A stretch of DNA of 64,000 bases from Proteles cristata cristata (lineage: Eukaryota; Chordata; Mammalia; Carnivora; Hyaenidae). The notes under the pieces were generated by a model, which worked only from the letters and a program-made list of their open reading frames with translations, did no database searches and was not told the origin of the DNA. The position numbers and the translations under genes were made by a program. Below are positions 1 to 10,490 of the stretch, piece by piece. The DNA is taken from positions 434,001 to 498,000 of the forward strand of contig JAESUZ010005092.1 in the NCBI GenBank assembly GCA_017311185.1, read 5' to 3'. How positions within the stretch are numbered: the stretch's first letter is position 1; every line of letters starts with the position of its first letter.

Positions 1-168
1 AGCGTGAGCAGGGAGGGTCAGAGAGAGGGAGCCACAGACTGAAACAGGCTCCAGGCTCCGAGCTGGCAGTCAGCACAGAGCCCGATGTGGGGCTCGAACC
101 CACGAACTGCAAGATCATGACCTAAGCGAAAGTCGGACGCTTAACCGACTAAGCCACCCAGGCGCCCC
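1..168 (-). mobile_element. Young felid CanSINE (SINEC_Fc type), cut by window edge
   Basis: A tRNA-Lys-derived carnivore SINE lies in reverse orientation, and its 5' head ends at 168 with the complement of GGGGCGCCTGGGTGGC. It keeps the young-subfamily signature (TTTCGCTTAGG core; GACTGCCAGCTCAGAG spacer) and an intact polymerase III box B complement at 91-99. Its CT-rich stretch and A-tail lie beyond the left edge. The SINE does not code for protein; it moves using L1 machinery. Confidence 0.95.
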
Positions 169-1120
169 TCACCTGGTTATCTTCTTAAGGCAGCTCTCTA
201 TACCTGGATGTCTCCTTAATTTGTTTCTTTAGGTCTTAGGGCAGTGACAGCCAGTGTTGGGCACTGAAGTTCCCCTGCGGTTTCTCTACACTCCCCCAAA
301 CCTATACACACAGTTCCTCTACCAAACCCTCCTCCTCATATCCTGACTTGTGCTATCATTTCCTACTGAGACCCTGATTGATTCACCTGCTCAAGGTCTT
401 ACACTTTCTTCATGAGGCTCTCCAATCCAGCAGAGAGCCAAACCACCTTGCTCTGAACTCAAAGCATTTTTGGTTTAAACCAATTTTTGCCAAAGTGTGT
501 AGCATGGAATATTCAATCTAATGGATATCAGTAAGTGACATTTAAAAAATTTCATGCTCTGATATCCTTGGGAGACACAGGACAGACCACATAACTGCCA
601 CCCCCCTTTTTTATCTGCAAGACTTTTTAGAGCACTTAATTTGCTATTATGCATATTATATACCACTAGGAGAGAACACATGCACATGCGTGTGCGCGCA
701 CACACACACAATGTAATTGTGAGAAGCCATCAACTATAAAATACATTACTATTTCAGAGATATTAGAAAAACAAAAAGACGCTGGTCTTAGAATTGATGG
801 AATACAACAATATGCACATCTTCTAAATTTTCTTGTTTGAAGAACCAATTTTGGTAGAAAATCTCACCAGAATAGAGCTCTAAGGTGTATATTTGGCAAA
901 CCCTAGTCCATGCCTTTCACCAGCCAACAACATACATAGCGCCTGTGCATTTCTATTATTATTGCATTGTTGTTTGGCAACAATAAATTGATTACTAACC
1001 TCCTGCTGGCAGGTAATCACTACTAATTCCATCTCTAGACAGAGATAACATTCCATGGGCTCCACAGATACTCAGTGGTTACAGGGTTCTGTGCAGCAGA
1101 GGTGGGGTGCAACTTCCTCC
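169..1120. other. No gene or clear repeat recognised
   Basis: All frames are closed frequently. The stretch holds one alternating purine-pyrimidine tract (listed separately) and otherwise ordinary AT-rich mammalian DNA with no repeat family I can name. Confidence 0.6.
676..710. repeat. Alternating purine-pyrimidine tract with CG core
   Basis: 35 consecutive bases alternate purine and pyrimidine. The centre is a CG-containing 14-bp palindrome (GTGTGCGCGCACAC, 690-703), followed by a short CA repeat. Such a tract favours left-handed Z-DNA. Confidence 0.85.
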
Positions 1121-1124
1121 TAGG

Positions 1125-1430
1125 CACAAGGCTTACGTACTTGTCAGCCTTCCTCATAGTTAGGTGTGGCCATCTGAGTTCTGGCTAACAGAGCAGTTGG
1201 GAATAATGGGTGCCACTTTCAGGCTTGGATCATGAAACTCTTCCCATCATACTCTCTCCTCCCATCTGTTGGTGGGATATCACACCCTGGGGCAAAGCTG
1301 GAGCCATAAGCTGAGGATAGCAGACATCATAAGGTTCAGACATCTCTGAACACATGAGCTCCCTCTACATCCATTCACACATCATTGTTGTGGGGCTCTG
1401 AGTGAGCACGAAATACGCTTCTATTGTACA
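1125..1430 (+). mobile_element. Possible old LTR relic (ERVL/MaLR-like)
   Basis: Several blocks resemble mammalian MaLR/ERVL LTRs in order: GTGTGGCCATCTGAGTTCTG near 1165, a GTGCCACTTTCAGG block near 1210, and CTTCTATTGT near 1420 where such LTRs place their polyadenylation region. The match is diverged and the subfamily is not assignable by eye. It could instead be unique DNA. Confidence 0.35.
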
Positions 1431-1638
1431 CTTCATCTGTGGGCTTCATCCGTTACTGTGGCTGGTACTGCACAAGCTCACACAGCCTCTTAATGGCCAC
1501 TTTGTGGCCAGGGTTAGGGATGTGGCCTGTGGCTGCAGACTGCACATAGCCTTGGTCTCTAAAGTCAGAACATCCTCTCCCTCCATCTTTCTCTTCATTG
1601 GAGTCTTTCCTGTGTCCCAGCTGCTGGCTGCTCCTTTC

Positions 1639-1897
1639 CCATTCTTCTTGCTTCTTTAATTATTTTCTTTTTTAACATTTATTCATTTTTGAGAGACAGA
1701 GAGACAGAGTGTGAGCAGGCGAGGGGCAGGGAGAGAGGGAGACACAGAATCTGAAGCAGGCTCTCCAGGCTCTGTGCTGTCAGCACAGAACTCGACACAG
1801 GGCTTGAACCCATGGACCATGAGGTCATGAACTGAGCCGAAGTCAGATGCTTAACTAACTGAGCCACCCAGGTGCCCTCCATTCTTCCTATTTCTTT
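1639..1897 (-). mobile_element. CanSINE with target-site duplication
   Basis: A full-length reverse-oriented SINE body spans 1658-1878: tail complement with TTTAACATTTATTCATTTTTGA, then the complement of the tRNA head ending AGCCACCCAGGTGCCC. It is flanked by a 19-bp duplication (1639-1657 and 1879-1897) with a few mismatches, which indicates an older felid insertion made by L1-type target-primed reverse transcription. Confidence 0.93.
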
Positions 1898-2299
1898 GGG
1901 AAGAACTTTACTAAAGTGCTTATGAAGTTTCACTTCATGTCTCCGTGTTGATGTTTATCTCCCTCATTTCATAACAAGTTCCATGAAGTCAGGACCTTGA
2001 TGAATCAACATCCCCATTCTAAATGTCCTTACAGAGGGAATGGCATTGGGTGCATATTTAAAAACTATTTTATTGAATGAATGAGTTGCTAGAACTTTGG
2101 ATGGTCCAAAAAGGCATCTTGTGACTTTCCCATATATTTTGAGTACCTTCAAGTACCTCCCAGCATTCAAACAAATAGGCAATAAAACTAACCCAAGATT
2201 CTCCCAGAAGAATCAGGGTTTTTAGAAAAGCAGACATTAAAAGTAAAAGTATCTTTCACCCACAAACTTTTCAAACGGGCTGTTTCATTGTTAAATACA

Positions 2300-2545
2300 T
2301 TTTATTTACAAAATGAAATAAATCTTCCAAAGACATATTGTTGGTCGTGATTTAAAAGTAGGGGTCTGCAAACCATTCAGCTGCATGACACTAAGTGGCT
2401 TGATCCTTTTTCCTCCTTTTTCTAAAATTTGTAGTATGGGAATAATAATAAATAATACACAGATCTTATGAAGAGTTAATGTAATGAAGTGCATCAAAGA
2501 ATGCATAGCACATAGTAAATAGTCCCTAAATGTTATTTTTATTAT
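2300..2545 (+). repeat. MIR fragment (3' half)
   Basis: The order of blocks fits the second half of MIR: a GGGAATAATAATA block near 2440, AGAGTTAATGTAATGAAGTGC, then GCATAGCACATAGTAAATAG and a TAAATGTTA end. The 5' tRNA-like half is not recognisable. Confidence 0.55.
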
Positions 2546-2599
2546 TTCATAGGTAAACAGTTTTATTTCCTGATTTCGTTAAGGTGTCTGGTTCTCACC

Positions 2600-2945
2600 T
2601 GGGTTAGCAAACTATGGCCTGTAAGTCAGGTCCAGCCTGTGTCTGTGCAGCCTTGCAAGTTAAAAATGGCTGTTATATATATTAAATGTTTATTTATTTT
2701 TGAGAGAGAGGCATTGACAGAGCATAAATAGTGGAAGCGCAGAGAGAGGAGACACAGAATCTGAAGCAGGCTTCAGGCTCTGAGCTGCCAGCACAGAGCC
2801 CAACACAGGGCTCAAACTTACGAGCTGTGAGATCATGACCTGAGCTGAAGTTGGATGATTAACCAACTGAGCCACCCATGCATCCCAAAGGCACGTTACA
2901 TTTTTAAGGTGTAAAACAAAAACAAAGAAAAACAAAATAGAATAT
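2600..2945 (+). mobile_element. Ancient hAT-like DNA transposon relic split by a SINE
   Basis: The left end carries GGTTAGCAAACTATGGCCTG, the recognisable edge of an old eutherian hAT-type repeat. The internal AAAAATGGCTGTTA block and an A-rich block resume after the SINE at 2681-2887, so the SINE appears to have inserted into it. The family name is uncertain. Confidence 0.4.
2681..2887 (-). mobile_element. CanSINE nested in an older repeat
   Basis: A reverse-oriented SINE runs from its T-rich tail (AAATGTTTATTTATTTTTGA) to a head ending GAGCCACCCATGCATCCC. The head has decayed (GCGCC to GCATC), so this is an older copy. Flanking duplication is only weakly visible (GTTATAT/GTTACAT). Confidence 0.9.
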
Positions 2946-2949
2946 GGGG

Positions 2950-3770
2950 TGGGTCATATGTGTCTGGCGTAGGCTGTTTGAAGAATTTCACATGGGCATG
3001 GATGTCCAGATACCCTGTCCAGTGCCTCTGGCGAGAGGTTAAGTGGCTACTGTGTCTTTTCCCCTTCACATCAGTGCTATTCTACTGGACCAGAAATCCC
3101 ACAATACATTTTAATGAGCAAAACTGTGGCTTCAGACCCAGTATAAGCCCTGTGCGCATAGCCATCAGGACGCCCATAAGGGACTGGGGAAGCCCCACGT
3201 TAGCGCCCTGATGTTATAGGACTGAGGAAGGCAATGGAATCCTGACCACAGAGCAGAAGGAGCCGCCTTTCAAGAACCATGCTCCAGCTTTTCTTGGTTC
3301 TTCCTGATTCTCTGGGCACATGGAGTCCTGCTGGAGAGTCTCAGTGGTTTTACAGGAATGAAGGTTGTAGGCAGGAGAGATTCATGTTATTCAAAGACTG
3401 CCCCCAACAGATGTGTTCCGCATCCTCTGAACAGCACACTGCAGCCTCCCTTTAATTTTTAAAGCTTTTGAAATCTTTACCAAGTTCAGGGACTTGTAAA
3501 CGTTTGTAAAAGACAGGGACTGCCGGAGCCTCAATTCCTGTTCCTGAGAAACTCAAGAGCTGTGTGCATGGAGCTGAGTGTCAGGGTCTGTGGGGCGGAT
3601 GGCAGGGAGGTGTTGAGGCCGTGTTGAGTGGGGGCTGGGGGGACTGCTCCTCTGACATCTTGCAAAGACAGCTCCAAGCAAATAAGGGGTCGCATGGGAG
3701 ATATGTGATTGCAAACCACTGCAGTCCCAGAAGAACCACAGTGGGAAAGGGGAGAAGAAGAAGAACTAGA
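2950..3770. other. No gene or repeat recognised
   Basis: Moderately GC-rich unique-looking DNA. Small reading frames exist on both strands (for example 3531-3719 minus and 3564-3779 plus), but they overlap each other and show no domain or splice framework. Confidence 0.6.
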
Positions 3771-3774
3771 TTCT

Positions 3775-3965
3775 GTTAGGTGCCTACTATGTGCCAGGCA
3801 TTGTGCTAAATAGTTGGTTGGCAGTTCAGTTCTCAGAGTGGCCCAGGGAGGCGGTTATAGTCACGGCTCCAAATGGACAAAATCAGAAGCTCTGGTTTAG
3901 AGGCAAGTGTCTATTTAAGGCCTTGCTCAGACAGAACCAGAGCCCAGGTTATGTTGATTTCCAAG
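3775..3965 (-). repeat. MIR, reverse orientation
   Basis: GTGCCTACTATGTGCCAGGC, a CCCAGGGAGGCGGTTAT block, an ACAAAATCAGAAGCTCTGG block and an AGAGCCCAGG block follow in the order of a reversed MIR core. Confidence 0.65.
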
Positions 3966-4170
3966 CCATTGTTTGTTTCTAGTACAGAAGGTGACTGAGA
4001 CTCTGTTATGAGGCTCAGGAATGACCTGACCCAGAGGGTCAATGTAGACATAAAGAAGTCAAGAGAGTACACATGGATGGCTGAGGGTGAGGCATGATCT
4101 AGGGTCTCAGAGCAGTGCCTTAACTTCAGAATGCACTGGAGTCACGGACAGTAGAACAGGGATGCCTCTG

Positions 4171-4209
4171 TCTTCCTTCCTTCTCCCTCCCTCTCTCTCT
4201 CTCTCTCTA
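4171..4209. repeat. CT-rich microsatellite
   Basis: A TTCC/CTCC-rich run passes into an uninterrupted (CT)n stretch of about 20 bases. Confidence 0.9.
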
Positions 4210-4559
4210 AGATGCACCTGATTTAGAAAGAGTATTCTGCTTTTTAAGAATCCATTTCTGAGATCTATTCCAGCTTTATAATTCTATGCTTCTATGCTTT
4301 GTAGCTCTGTTATCCTTATTCATGAAAGGTTTATGACTAGCTGGTGCCAATAAGCTGCAATTCTTGGAAACTTTAGGAATTCACCTCATTGGATCCCAGG
4401 CATTCCGGGCATAGAAAGTGGACACTGCCTCAGTGAGGGGGCCAGCATGGAACCTTGCTGCCTCCTCCACATCTGTGGAGAGGAGAATGCTTGACTGACA
4501 TTGGCCTAAGAGAGGATGGCATGTGCCCATCTCTCTCTGGTGGATACTTGTCACTTGTG

Positions 4560-5040
4560 GCTGCCGCACAGCCTCCCTATATTTTGCTTGTCTTTCATAT
4601 TACATGTCCTTCTTTCCCAAGGATAGAGGCCAGGAAAACCCATCTCCCCAGACTCCCTTGTAGCTACAGTAGAGGTGTGAGGCTTGGCTTCTAACTGTTG
4701 GCTGCACTCATGTAAGACTTGGTTTCCAAAGTGGACAATTGAGGAGGCGGTCAGGTGTGGGGCACTTATATACCTCAGTGATCCCTGTGACAGGGGCTTC
4801 TATTTCTTCAGGGATTTTAGCATTCAGGCATGAGCAGCATTGGGGGTGACGGGCAATGGTTGTGACAGTGATGTTTTCACTAAAGTAGTTCCCATGCGTG
4901 GTTGGACATTGTTATTATCTCTGTAGTTATAAAGCCCGGCTCCTTGGTCCTCCTGCAGAGTCTGTGAGTCACCTAATATCCTCATAAAATTATTGTTTTT
5001 TACTTAAACCAGCCACAGTGAATGTTGTTATTTGCAAGTC
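4560..5040 (+). mobile_element. Possible old LTR relic
   Basis: A CAGACTCCCTTGTAGCTA block near 4650 and a terminal block (CACCTAATATCCTCATAAAA, then TTACTTAAACCAGCCACAG and TTGTTATTTGCAAGTC) resemble the 3' portion of old mammalian ERVL-class LTRs. Divergence is high and the subfamily cannot be stated. Confidence 0.4.
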
Positions 5041-5315
5041 AAAACACTGACCAGTGTTGGGGCGCCTGGGTGGCTTAGTCGGTTAAGCGTCCGACTTTCG
5101 CTTAGGTCATGATCTTGCGGTTCGTGGGTTCTGGCCCCGCGTCGGGCTCTGTGCTGACTGCCAGCTCAGAGCCTGGAGCCTGTTTCAGTCTGTGACTCCC
5201 TCTCTCTCTGACCCTCCCCTGCTCACGCTGTCTCTCTCTCTCTCTCTCTCTCCCCTAGAAATAAATAAAACATTAAAAAAAATTAAAAAACAAAACAAAA
5301 CACTGACCAGTGCTG
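5041..5315 (+). mobile_element. Young CanSINE with 19-bp target-site duplication
   Basis: The SINE body spans 5059-5296. The duplication is AAAACACTGACCAGTGTTG at 5041-5059 and the same sequence with one mismatch at 5297-5315. Box A (TGGCTTAGTCGG, 5071-5082) is intact, but box B reads GTTCTGGCC, so the invariant purine-A pair is lost and internal transcription would be weak. The tail has a TCTC-rich run, AATAAA and an A-rich end. Subtype signature: GTTTCAGTCTGTGACTCCC. Confidence 0.96.
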
Positions 5316-5580
5316 TCCAGTGACAATGAGCAGGTGGGTCCCGGTCAGTGCAGTGGCTCAAAGTGTCCTTAAAGATTCACCCCCTATCCTTTCAAGTTTT
5401 GTGTGTTTACTTTTCATCTTAACCTTAGTTGCCTCCTGGTCATTCCCAAAGACCAAGTCGATATCAACAGCTCCTAATATCACATTTTCACATTTTATTG
5501 TTTCAAGTGGCAAAGAAATGAACAGGCAGAAAAGGAGATTTCTTGTTTTTCTTTAATTTCTTTAATTTTCTTTTTTTCTT

Positions 5581-5870
5581 TAAATTAAAGATGAGATGGG
5601 GTGCCTGGGTGGCTTAGTCAGTTAAGCGTCCGACTTTCGCTGAGGCCATGATCTCGCGGTTCGTGGGTTTGAGCCCCGCGTCGGGCTCTGTGCTGACTGC
5701 CAGCTCAGAGCCTGGAGCCTATTTCAGAGTCTGTGTCTCCCTCTCTCTGACCCTCCCCTGCTCACGCTCTCTCTCTCTCTCTCTCTCCTAGAAATAAATA
5801 AAAATATTAAAAAAAAATAACATGGCTACTAGAAAATTCTAAATTAAAAAAAATAAATTAAAGATGAGAT
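5581..5870 (+). mobile_element. Young CanSINE with apparent 3'-transduced segment
   Basis: The SINE body spans 5598-5818. The inserted unit is bracketed by a perfect 17-bp duplication, TAAATTAAAGATGAGAT, at 5581-5597 and 5854-5870. Between the SINE's own A-tail (to about 5818) and the right duplication lie about 28 extra bases (core ACATGGCTACTAG) followed by a second A run. This layout is expected if the transcript read through into flanking DNA at its source locus. Subtype signature: TTTCAGAGTCTGTGTCTCCC. Confidence 0.94.
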
Positions 5871-6073
5871 ATCTTGGGGCGCCTGGGTGTCTCACTTGGT
5901 TAAGCGTCTGACTTCAGCTCAGGTCACAATCTTATGATTTGTGAGTTTAAGCCCTGCATCAGGCTCTTCACTGTCAGTGTAGAGCTCACTTGGGATCCTC
6001 TGTCTCCCTCTCTCTCTGCTCCCCACTCTCAAAAATAAACATACATTAAAAAGAAACAAAGATGAAATATTTT
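5860..6073 (+). mobile_element. Older CanSINE at the same target site
   Basis: A diverged SINE body (5876-6056) starts GGGGCGCCTGGGTGTCTC and ends with AAAAATAAACATACATTAAA. Its duplication is AAAGATGAGATATCTT (5860-5875) against AAAGATGAAATATTTT (6058-6073). The upstream duplication copy was later used as the target of the SINE ending at 5870. Confidence 0.92.
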
Positions 6074-6411
6074 CTAGAAGTTCTTCCATGCCATCCTTTA
6101 TTTTTCACTGATCAGAGGTGGATCATCAGGCCACCACAAGTTGTAAAGGGAGTAGATGACAAAGAGGAATATGGTGGCCACTGTAAGCTCAGAGCAACAG
6201 TGATGTACTACCAGGGCTGGACAAAAGGGGGGTCGTGGCTGCTGGACAGGCAACTCATGTCTAGGACCATTATATTCCAAGCTTCTCCTCTTGACCAACC
6301 TGGCAGTGGGAACCTGCTCTTAAAATAGGAAGATTTCCTAATGGATTCTGGTTTCCATTTCCCTGAAGCCACTGTCCAGGTGGTTCAGAACCCTCCAATG
6401 GACCCACCTAT

Positions 6412-6590
6412 CAGAGAAATCTGGGTTTGAATCCTGGCTCTGTCACATGCCCCAGTGGGGTTTGGGCAGGGACTTTTTCATCACTCTTTCTTTGTGTGCA
6501 AAATGGAGATAACAGTACAGCTGCTTTGTACACTGTTGTGAAGACTAAAGCTACAGTGGCACAATATTCCTGGCATGTCACTAGCAATAA
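6412..6590 (+). repeat. MIR
   Basis: GAAATCTGGGTTTGAATCCTG (its 20-base core is the MIR box B region), GGCTCTGTCACATG, then GCAAAATGGAGATAACAGTA and GTTGTGAAGACTAAA follow the MIR order from tRNA head to core. It ends near TCCTGGCATGTCACTAGCAA. Confidence 0.7.
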
Positions 6591-6695
6591 CTATTCCAGA
6601 GAGAAGGAGGAGTACTACTGTACTGAAAATTCTGACACACAATCCTTTGAGGGAGGGTGGCTTGACAATACATGCACACACAACCTGGAGACTTT

Positions 6696-7169
6696 AGAAC
6701 AGAGTTGGAACACACCTGGGTGGCTCTGTAGGTCAAGTATCTGACTCTTAATTTTGGCTCAGTCATGATCTCACGGTTTGTGGAACCAAGCCCCACATTG
6801 GGCTCTGTGTTGACAGCAGGGAGACTGCTTGAGATTCTCCATCTCCTCTTCTCTCTGCCCCTCCCTCGCTCATGTACATGCATGAACATGCTTGAGCACT
6901 TCTCTTAAAATAAATAAACTTAAAAAAAAAAAAAGAATAGAGGGGCATTTGGCTCAGTCGGTTAGGCGTCTGACTTTGGCTCAGGTCATGATCTCGCAGT
7001 TTGTGAGTTTGAGCCCCATGTCTGGCTCTGCGCTAACAGCTCAGAGCCTGGAGCCTGCTTCAGATTCTGTGTCTCCCCCTCTCTCTGCCCCTCTCATGCT
7101 CATGCTGTCTTTCTCTGTCTCTCAATAATAAATAAATGCTAAAAAATTAAAAAAAAAGAATAGAGTTGG
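6696..7169 (+). mobile_element. CanSINE (outer copy) containing a second CanSINE in its 3' edge
   Basis: The outer SINE body runs from 6709 to about 6934 and its A-rich end is intact. Its target duplication AGAACAGAGTTGG (6696-6708) reappears, with one mismatch, only at 7157-7169, after the second SINE. The second copy therefore landed in the 3' junction of the first. Confidence 0.9.
6931..7165 (+). mobile_element. CanSINE (inner copy)
   Basis: The SINE body spans 6942-7154 with a shortened head (GGGGCATTTGGCTCAG, lacking about six bases of the usual CGCCTGGG block). It is flanked by a 12-bp duplication AAAAGAATAGAG at 6931-6942 and 7154-7165. Core and tail match the felid consensus closely (CAGATTCTGTGTCTCC, AATAATAAATAAATG). 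Confidence 0.93.
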
Positions 7170-9390
7170 TTAGTCAGGTTGATACCAATTACAAGGTAAG
7201 GTGTTCACCAAATGTGTTTATGAGTGTGTTGTAGGGAAATATTACACACATCATCTCGCTTTATTGTCATACAACCCCTTTTTGTGGTTGAAGAATCATA
7301 GGATGTTCATGGTGGGCCTGAGGTACATCTGTGAGGGGCAGGGCCAGGATTACTCATCCAGGTTTGCCTATTCTTTTTGCATTCTACCTTGGCACCTGGA
7401 AACTGACCAGGAAGGCCAGTAGCAAATTTCTTGAAAACCACTGAGGATTAATCAGGAGAAAACTCGGGAGCATTATTCTGGTTGTCTTTAAATACCAGCA
7501 GAACTGGCTTGTGGAAGAGCGATTTCATTTATATTTTTAGGCTCCAGAGATTAAAGAAAGAGCAATTTGACCAATAAAATTTTGACCAATAAAAGGAAAA
7601 ATATGAAATATGAGATAAGCAACAAAAGAATAAGTGATTTTGGTGCAAAGTGAGTTTCCTGTCACTAGAGGTAATCAAATAGCACTGGTCTCCTGTAGAG
7701 ATGATTCATGCACTGGATTGAGGCAGGGAAGTTAGGCTGGATGATCATGAGGATGTTTTCAATTCTGATATCGGAGATTTTAGGAGAGATAGGGACAAAG
7801 CTAACATTAGCCTCATGGGAAGATCTGGAGTGAGTGGAATCTAGCAGGGAGAGGTGCTGATCTTATATCATCTGGAGTCAAACAGTTTTTATTCCTTTGC
7901 CCTCTCCTTAGTACCTCTGCTGAGAGATGACCATAAGGTCCTATGGGTATTCAGGTTTCTCCCTTGGGCTTTAGCAGGAGTGGCTTGTTCTAAAGGAAAG
8001 CTAGGTGACATTCTCACTGGTGGATCTCAGTAATGCCACCACCCTGGAGACCGAGATAAACCAATGCATCCTGTCCTCCTATCAATCTTTCCATGCAGAT
8101 TAAGAGCTTATTTTTCAACGCCGTTTATGCATTTTAAGCATTTACCCTCAGGATTATTTCTCTTTCTCTCTCTTTTGTTCTCCCAACTTCTAGCCAGCTG
8201 ATATAAATTCTAGTTAAACTGAAATACTCTTTCAAATTGGGCCATCAGAATTAAGCAAAAAGTGCTGAATTTACTAGAGGTCTAGCACTTTTGATTAATC
8301 TTTAATTAATACCTCACTTTAATTTTCAGTGCTACCTTTAAAATACAGAGCTGTGTTCAAACCTCAAACTCATTATCCCATCATTTAGAAAAAGGTAGGA
8401 ATGTTTGCCAGCAAATAAAAGAAGAGTGCTGTGTTGTAGCACTCCTCCTGAAAGTAGGCTTTGTGAAATCTGTATTAATAGACAGTAGCCCTGAAATATG
8501 TATCTTTTAGGAGACAACTGTTTTCTGAAAGATCTGACAAAACTCAGCTGGGAAAAAGTTACTGTAACACAGGGTAAAATAATATTGTACCATGTTGATA
8601 TCAATTTATCTTTGTTATTTACCCTAATGATTTTATGATTTTATTGGTATGCTACATTGCCAAAAGTGTGGCTGATAATTTAATTTCCACTACCAAGTCC
8701 AGAGAAGTCACTGGAGGCACCATAACGATGAAAGAACATCCATGGTAAGACCATGGAAAAGGATACAAAGATGATTTATGTAACTTTCTTTTCCCATTTG
8801 CAGTTCATTAAGTCACTGTCTTCTCACAGTGACCAAGTGAAAATTAAAGCACTTCAGAGAAGAGCTTTGGGTTCAGCATCATTAAAAGAAGAGAAATGGG
8901 CACCTGATGAACTTGGCTGTAGAAATCTATAGAGCACAACTTAATCAGCCTCTACATTGATCCTAGATGCTCAGAGGCAGGTTTAAGACTGAACAAATCT
9001 CTTTAATGCATATTCTCTCCCTTTGAAAAGTAGCATATGATGCATGAGAATGATTTAGAGATTATCCCAGACTTGGATTTCATAAAGCAAAATTGCACAT
9101 AGCAAGTTTCCAGGTTTTCATGGAGAAACAGGAAAATGGGTACTCTTCCTGGAGCTGCCTCCTTCCTTGGATTCTCTGTCCATGCTCCTGAAAATGATTG
9201 GCCATATGATGGCATTGCTTAAAAGAAAGGGCAATTGCTTGCTGTCCAAATTATCCTAATAACATTGGGCCACAAGTGTTTTACTTCCTTTTTAATGGAG
9301 GTTCAGCGAGACCAGCACAATCTACACATCTGGGCTGGCAAGAGCTGTGAGAAAGATCCTTTTTTCTAGTAGTATACCATCTCCCAACCT
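7170..9390. other. No gene or named repeat; start of a SINE-free interval
   Basis: No CanSINE, L1 or LTR is recognised here. A tandem pair of 15-bp units (TTTGACCAATAAAAT/G, 7566-7595) is the only local repeat seen. The reading frames present are short and overlap on both strands. Confidence 0.6.
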
Positions 9391-9394
9391 TAAT

Positions 9395-9600
9395 GGGTGG
9401 CTGCCACGTGAGGCAGGTAACAAAGGCACTAAGGCTTTGGTGTCAGACAAGCTTGACCTTGACTTCTTGCTTCTCCACTTACTGTGAGTTCTTGGGCCAA
9501 TTCCTTAAAATTAGCTGGGTTCCAGATTCCTCACCTGCTAAAAGGTCTGATGAAACTTATCTCACATGGCTATGGAGAGAATTAAAGACAGTCATGGATG
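9395..9600 (+). repeat. MIR
   Basis: A GCACTAAGGCTTTGGTGTCA block, CTTCTCCACTTACTGTGAG, TCTTGGGCCAATTCCTTAAA and a TATGGAGAGAATTAAA block follow the order of a MIR core. Confidence 0.65.
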
Positions 9601-10404
9601 GGAACTGGAGATATTGGCAACCATCCCGTGTCATGCAAAAGCAGGTTTTTGGGGGGAAATTTATAAGCAGAGGGTCTACAAGACTGGTCACTCATTCTCC
9701 CCTCTGCCATAGAGAGGTGTCTAGGGGCCAGTCTCTACCCCTTGCTACTCTATCCTTTTAGAGGCAGAGTGTGAGAGAGTTCTCAGAAGAGTGGCAAAGC
9801 CAATCAGGTATTGCACCCCGGTTGCTCAAGAGAGCTGTAGATAAACATCTTGCAGTTGGACACAAGCTCCTCAGGGGCTGCCTGTTCATTCCCAGGACAA
9901 TATCAGCCCCACCTTGTGGGAAGTCCAAGTCCCTCCCACAGGAAGAGGTAACAGTCATCCACCAAGAGTGACATGTGCCAGAGTCATGGGGGAATCTCTG
10001 AGGAGACGGCGGCCAGGTTTGAATCTGAGTTGAGGCTATGCATTAGATTATATAATATAGTTGAGAAGAGAGGCCACTTTCCCTTGACCCCTAGATTTTG
10101 TGAATCAAGATTTACTTTGGGGCCCCTCAGAAGTGTCACTGTGGCCTGTGGACAATACAGCTGTCTATGTAAATATCCCAAATCTATGGCTGGCTACTCT
10201 CAGTCAGTACTGGTTTTCTCCCTCCACTGCAGTGAGAGTCCAGCACAGGCACTGAAAGCAAATCAGCATAAGGCAAGATGTAATTAGGTTTCTAAGAAAG
10301 GTGTTTTTGTTGTTTTGTTTGTCTTTCAATTCAATAAAATAAACATTCATGTTGTACCTTCTAGGCACCAGGGAATGTAGTAGTGGGGAGGGTGTTACAC
10401 CAAG
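9601..10404. other. No gene or named repeat recognised
   Basis: Two overlapping small frames (9393-9761 and 9973-10287, plus strand) begin in or next to a MIR and have no recognisable domain. A possible old L2/MIR-like edge lies near 10340-10400. Confidence 0.55.
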
Positions 10405-10490
10405 AACAATTCCTAACAGTTATTAAGTTTTCCTGCCTGCAGGCAGTACTCTAAGTACTTTATGCGTTTTATATTAAAAAAACAACACTA
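10405..10490 (-). repeat. MIR fragment, reverse orientation
   Basis: AACAGTTATTAAGTTT, GCAGGCAGTACTCTAAGTAC and TTTATGCGTTTTAT match the end of a reversed MIR, with the usual GTGCCAGGCACT replaced by a local 14-bp palindrome (CTGCCTGCAGGCAG, 10433-10446). Confidence 0.5.

Noticed and set aside
5059..5140. tRNA-like sequence with boxes A and B (also in other SINEs)
   Set aside because: It is the tRNA-derived head of a CanSINE; there is no acceptor stem pairing or 3' end of a functional tRNA gene.
5059..7165. Cluster of similar repeats at irregular spacing, superficially array-like
   Set aside because: These are independent SINE insertions with separate target duplications, not a CRISPR or satellite array; the DNA is mammalian.
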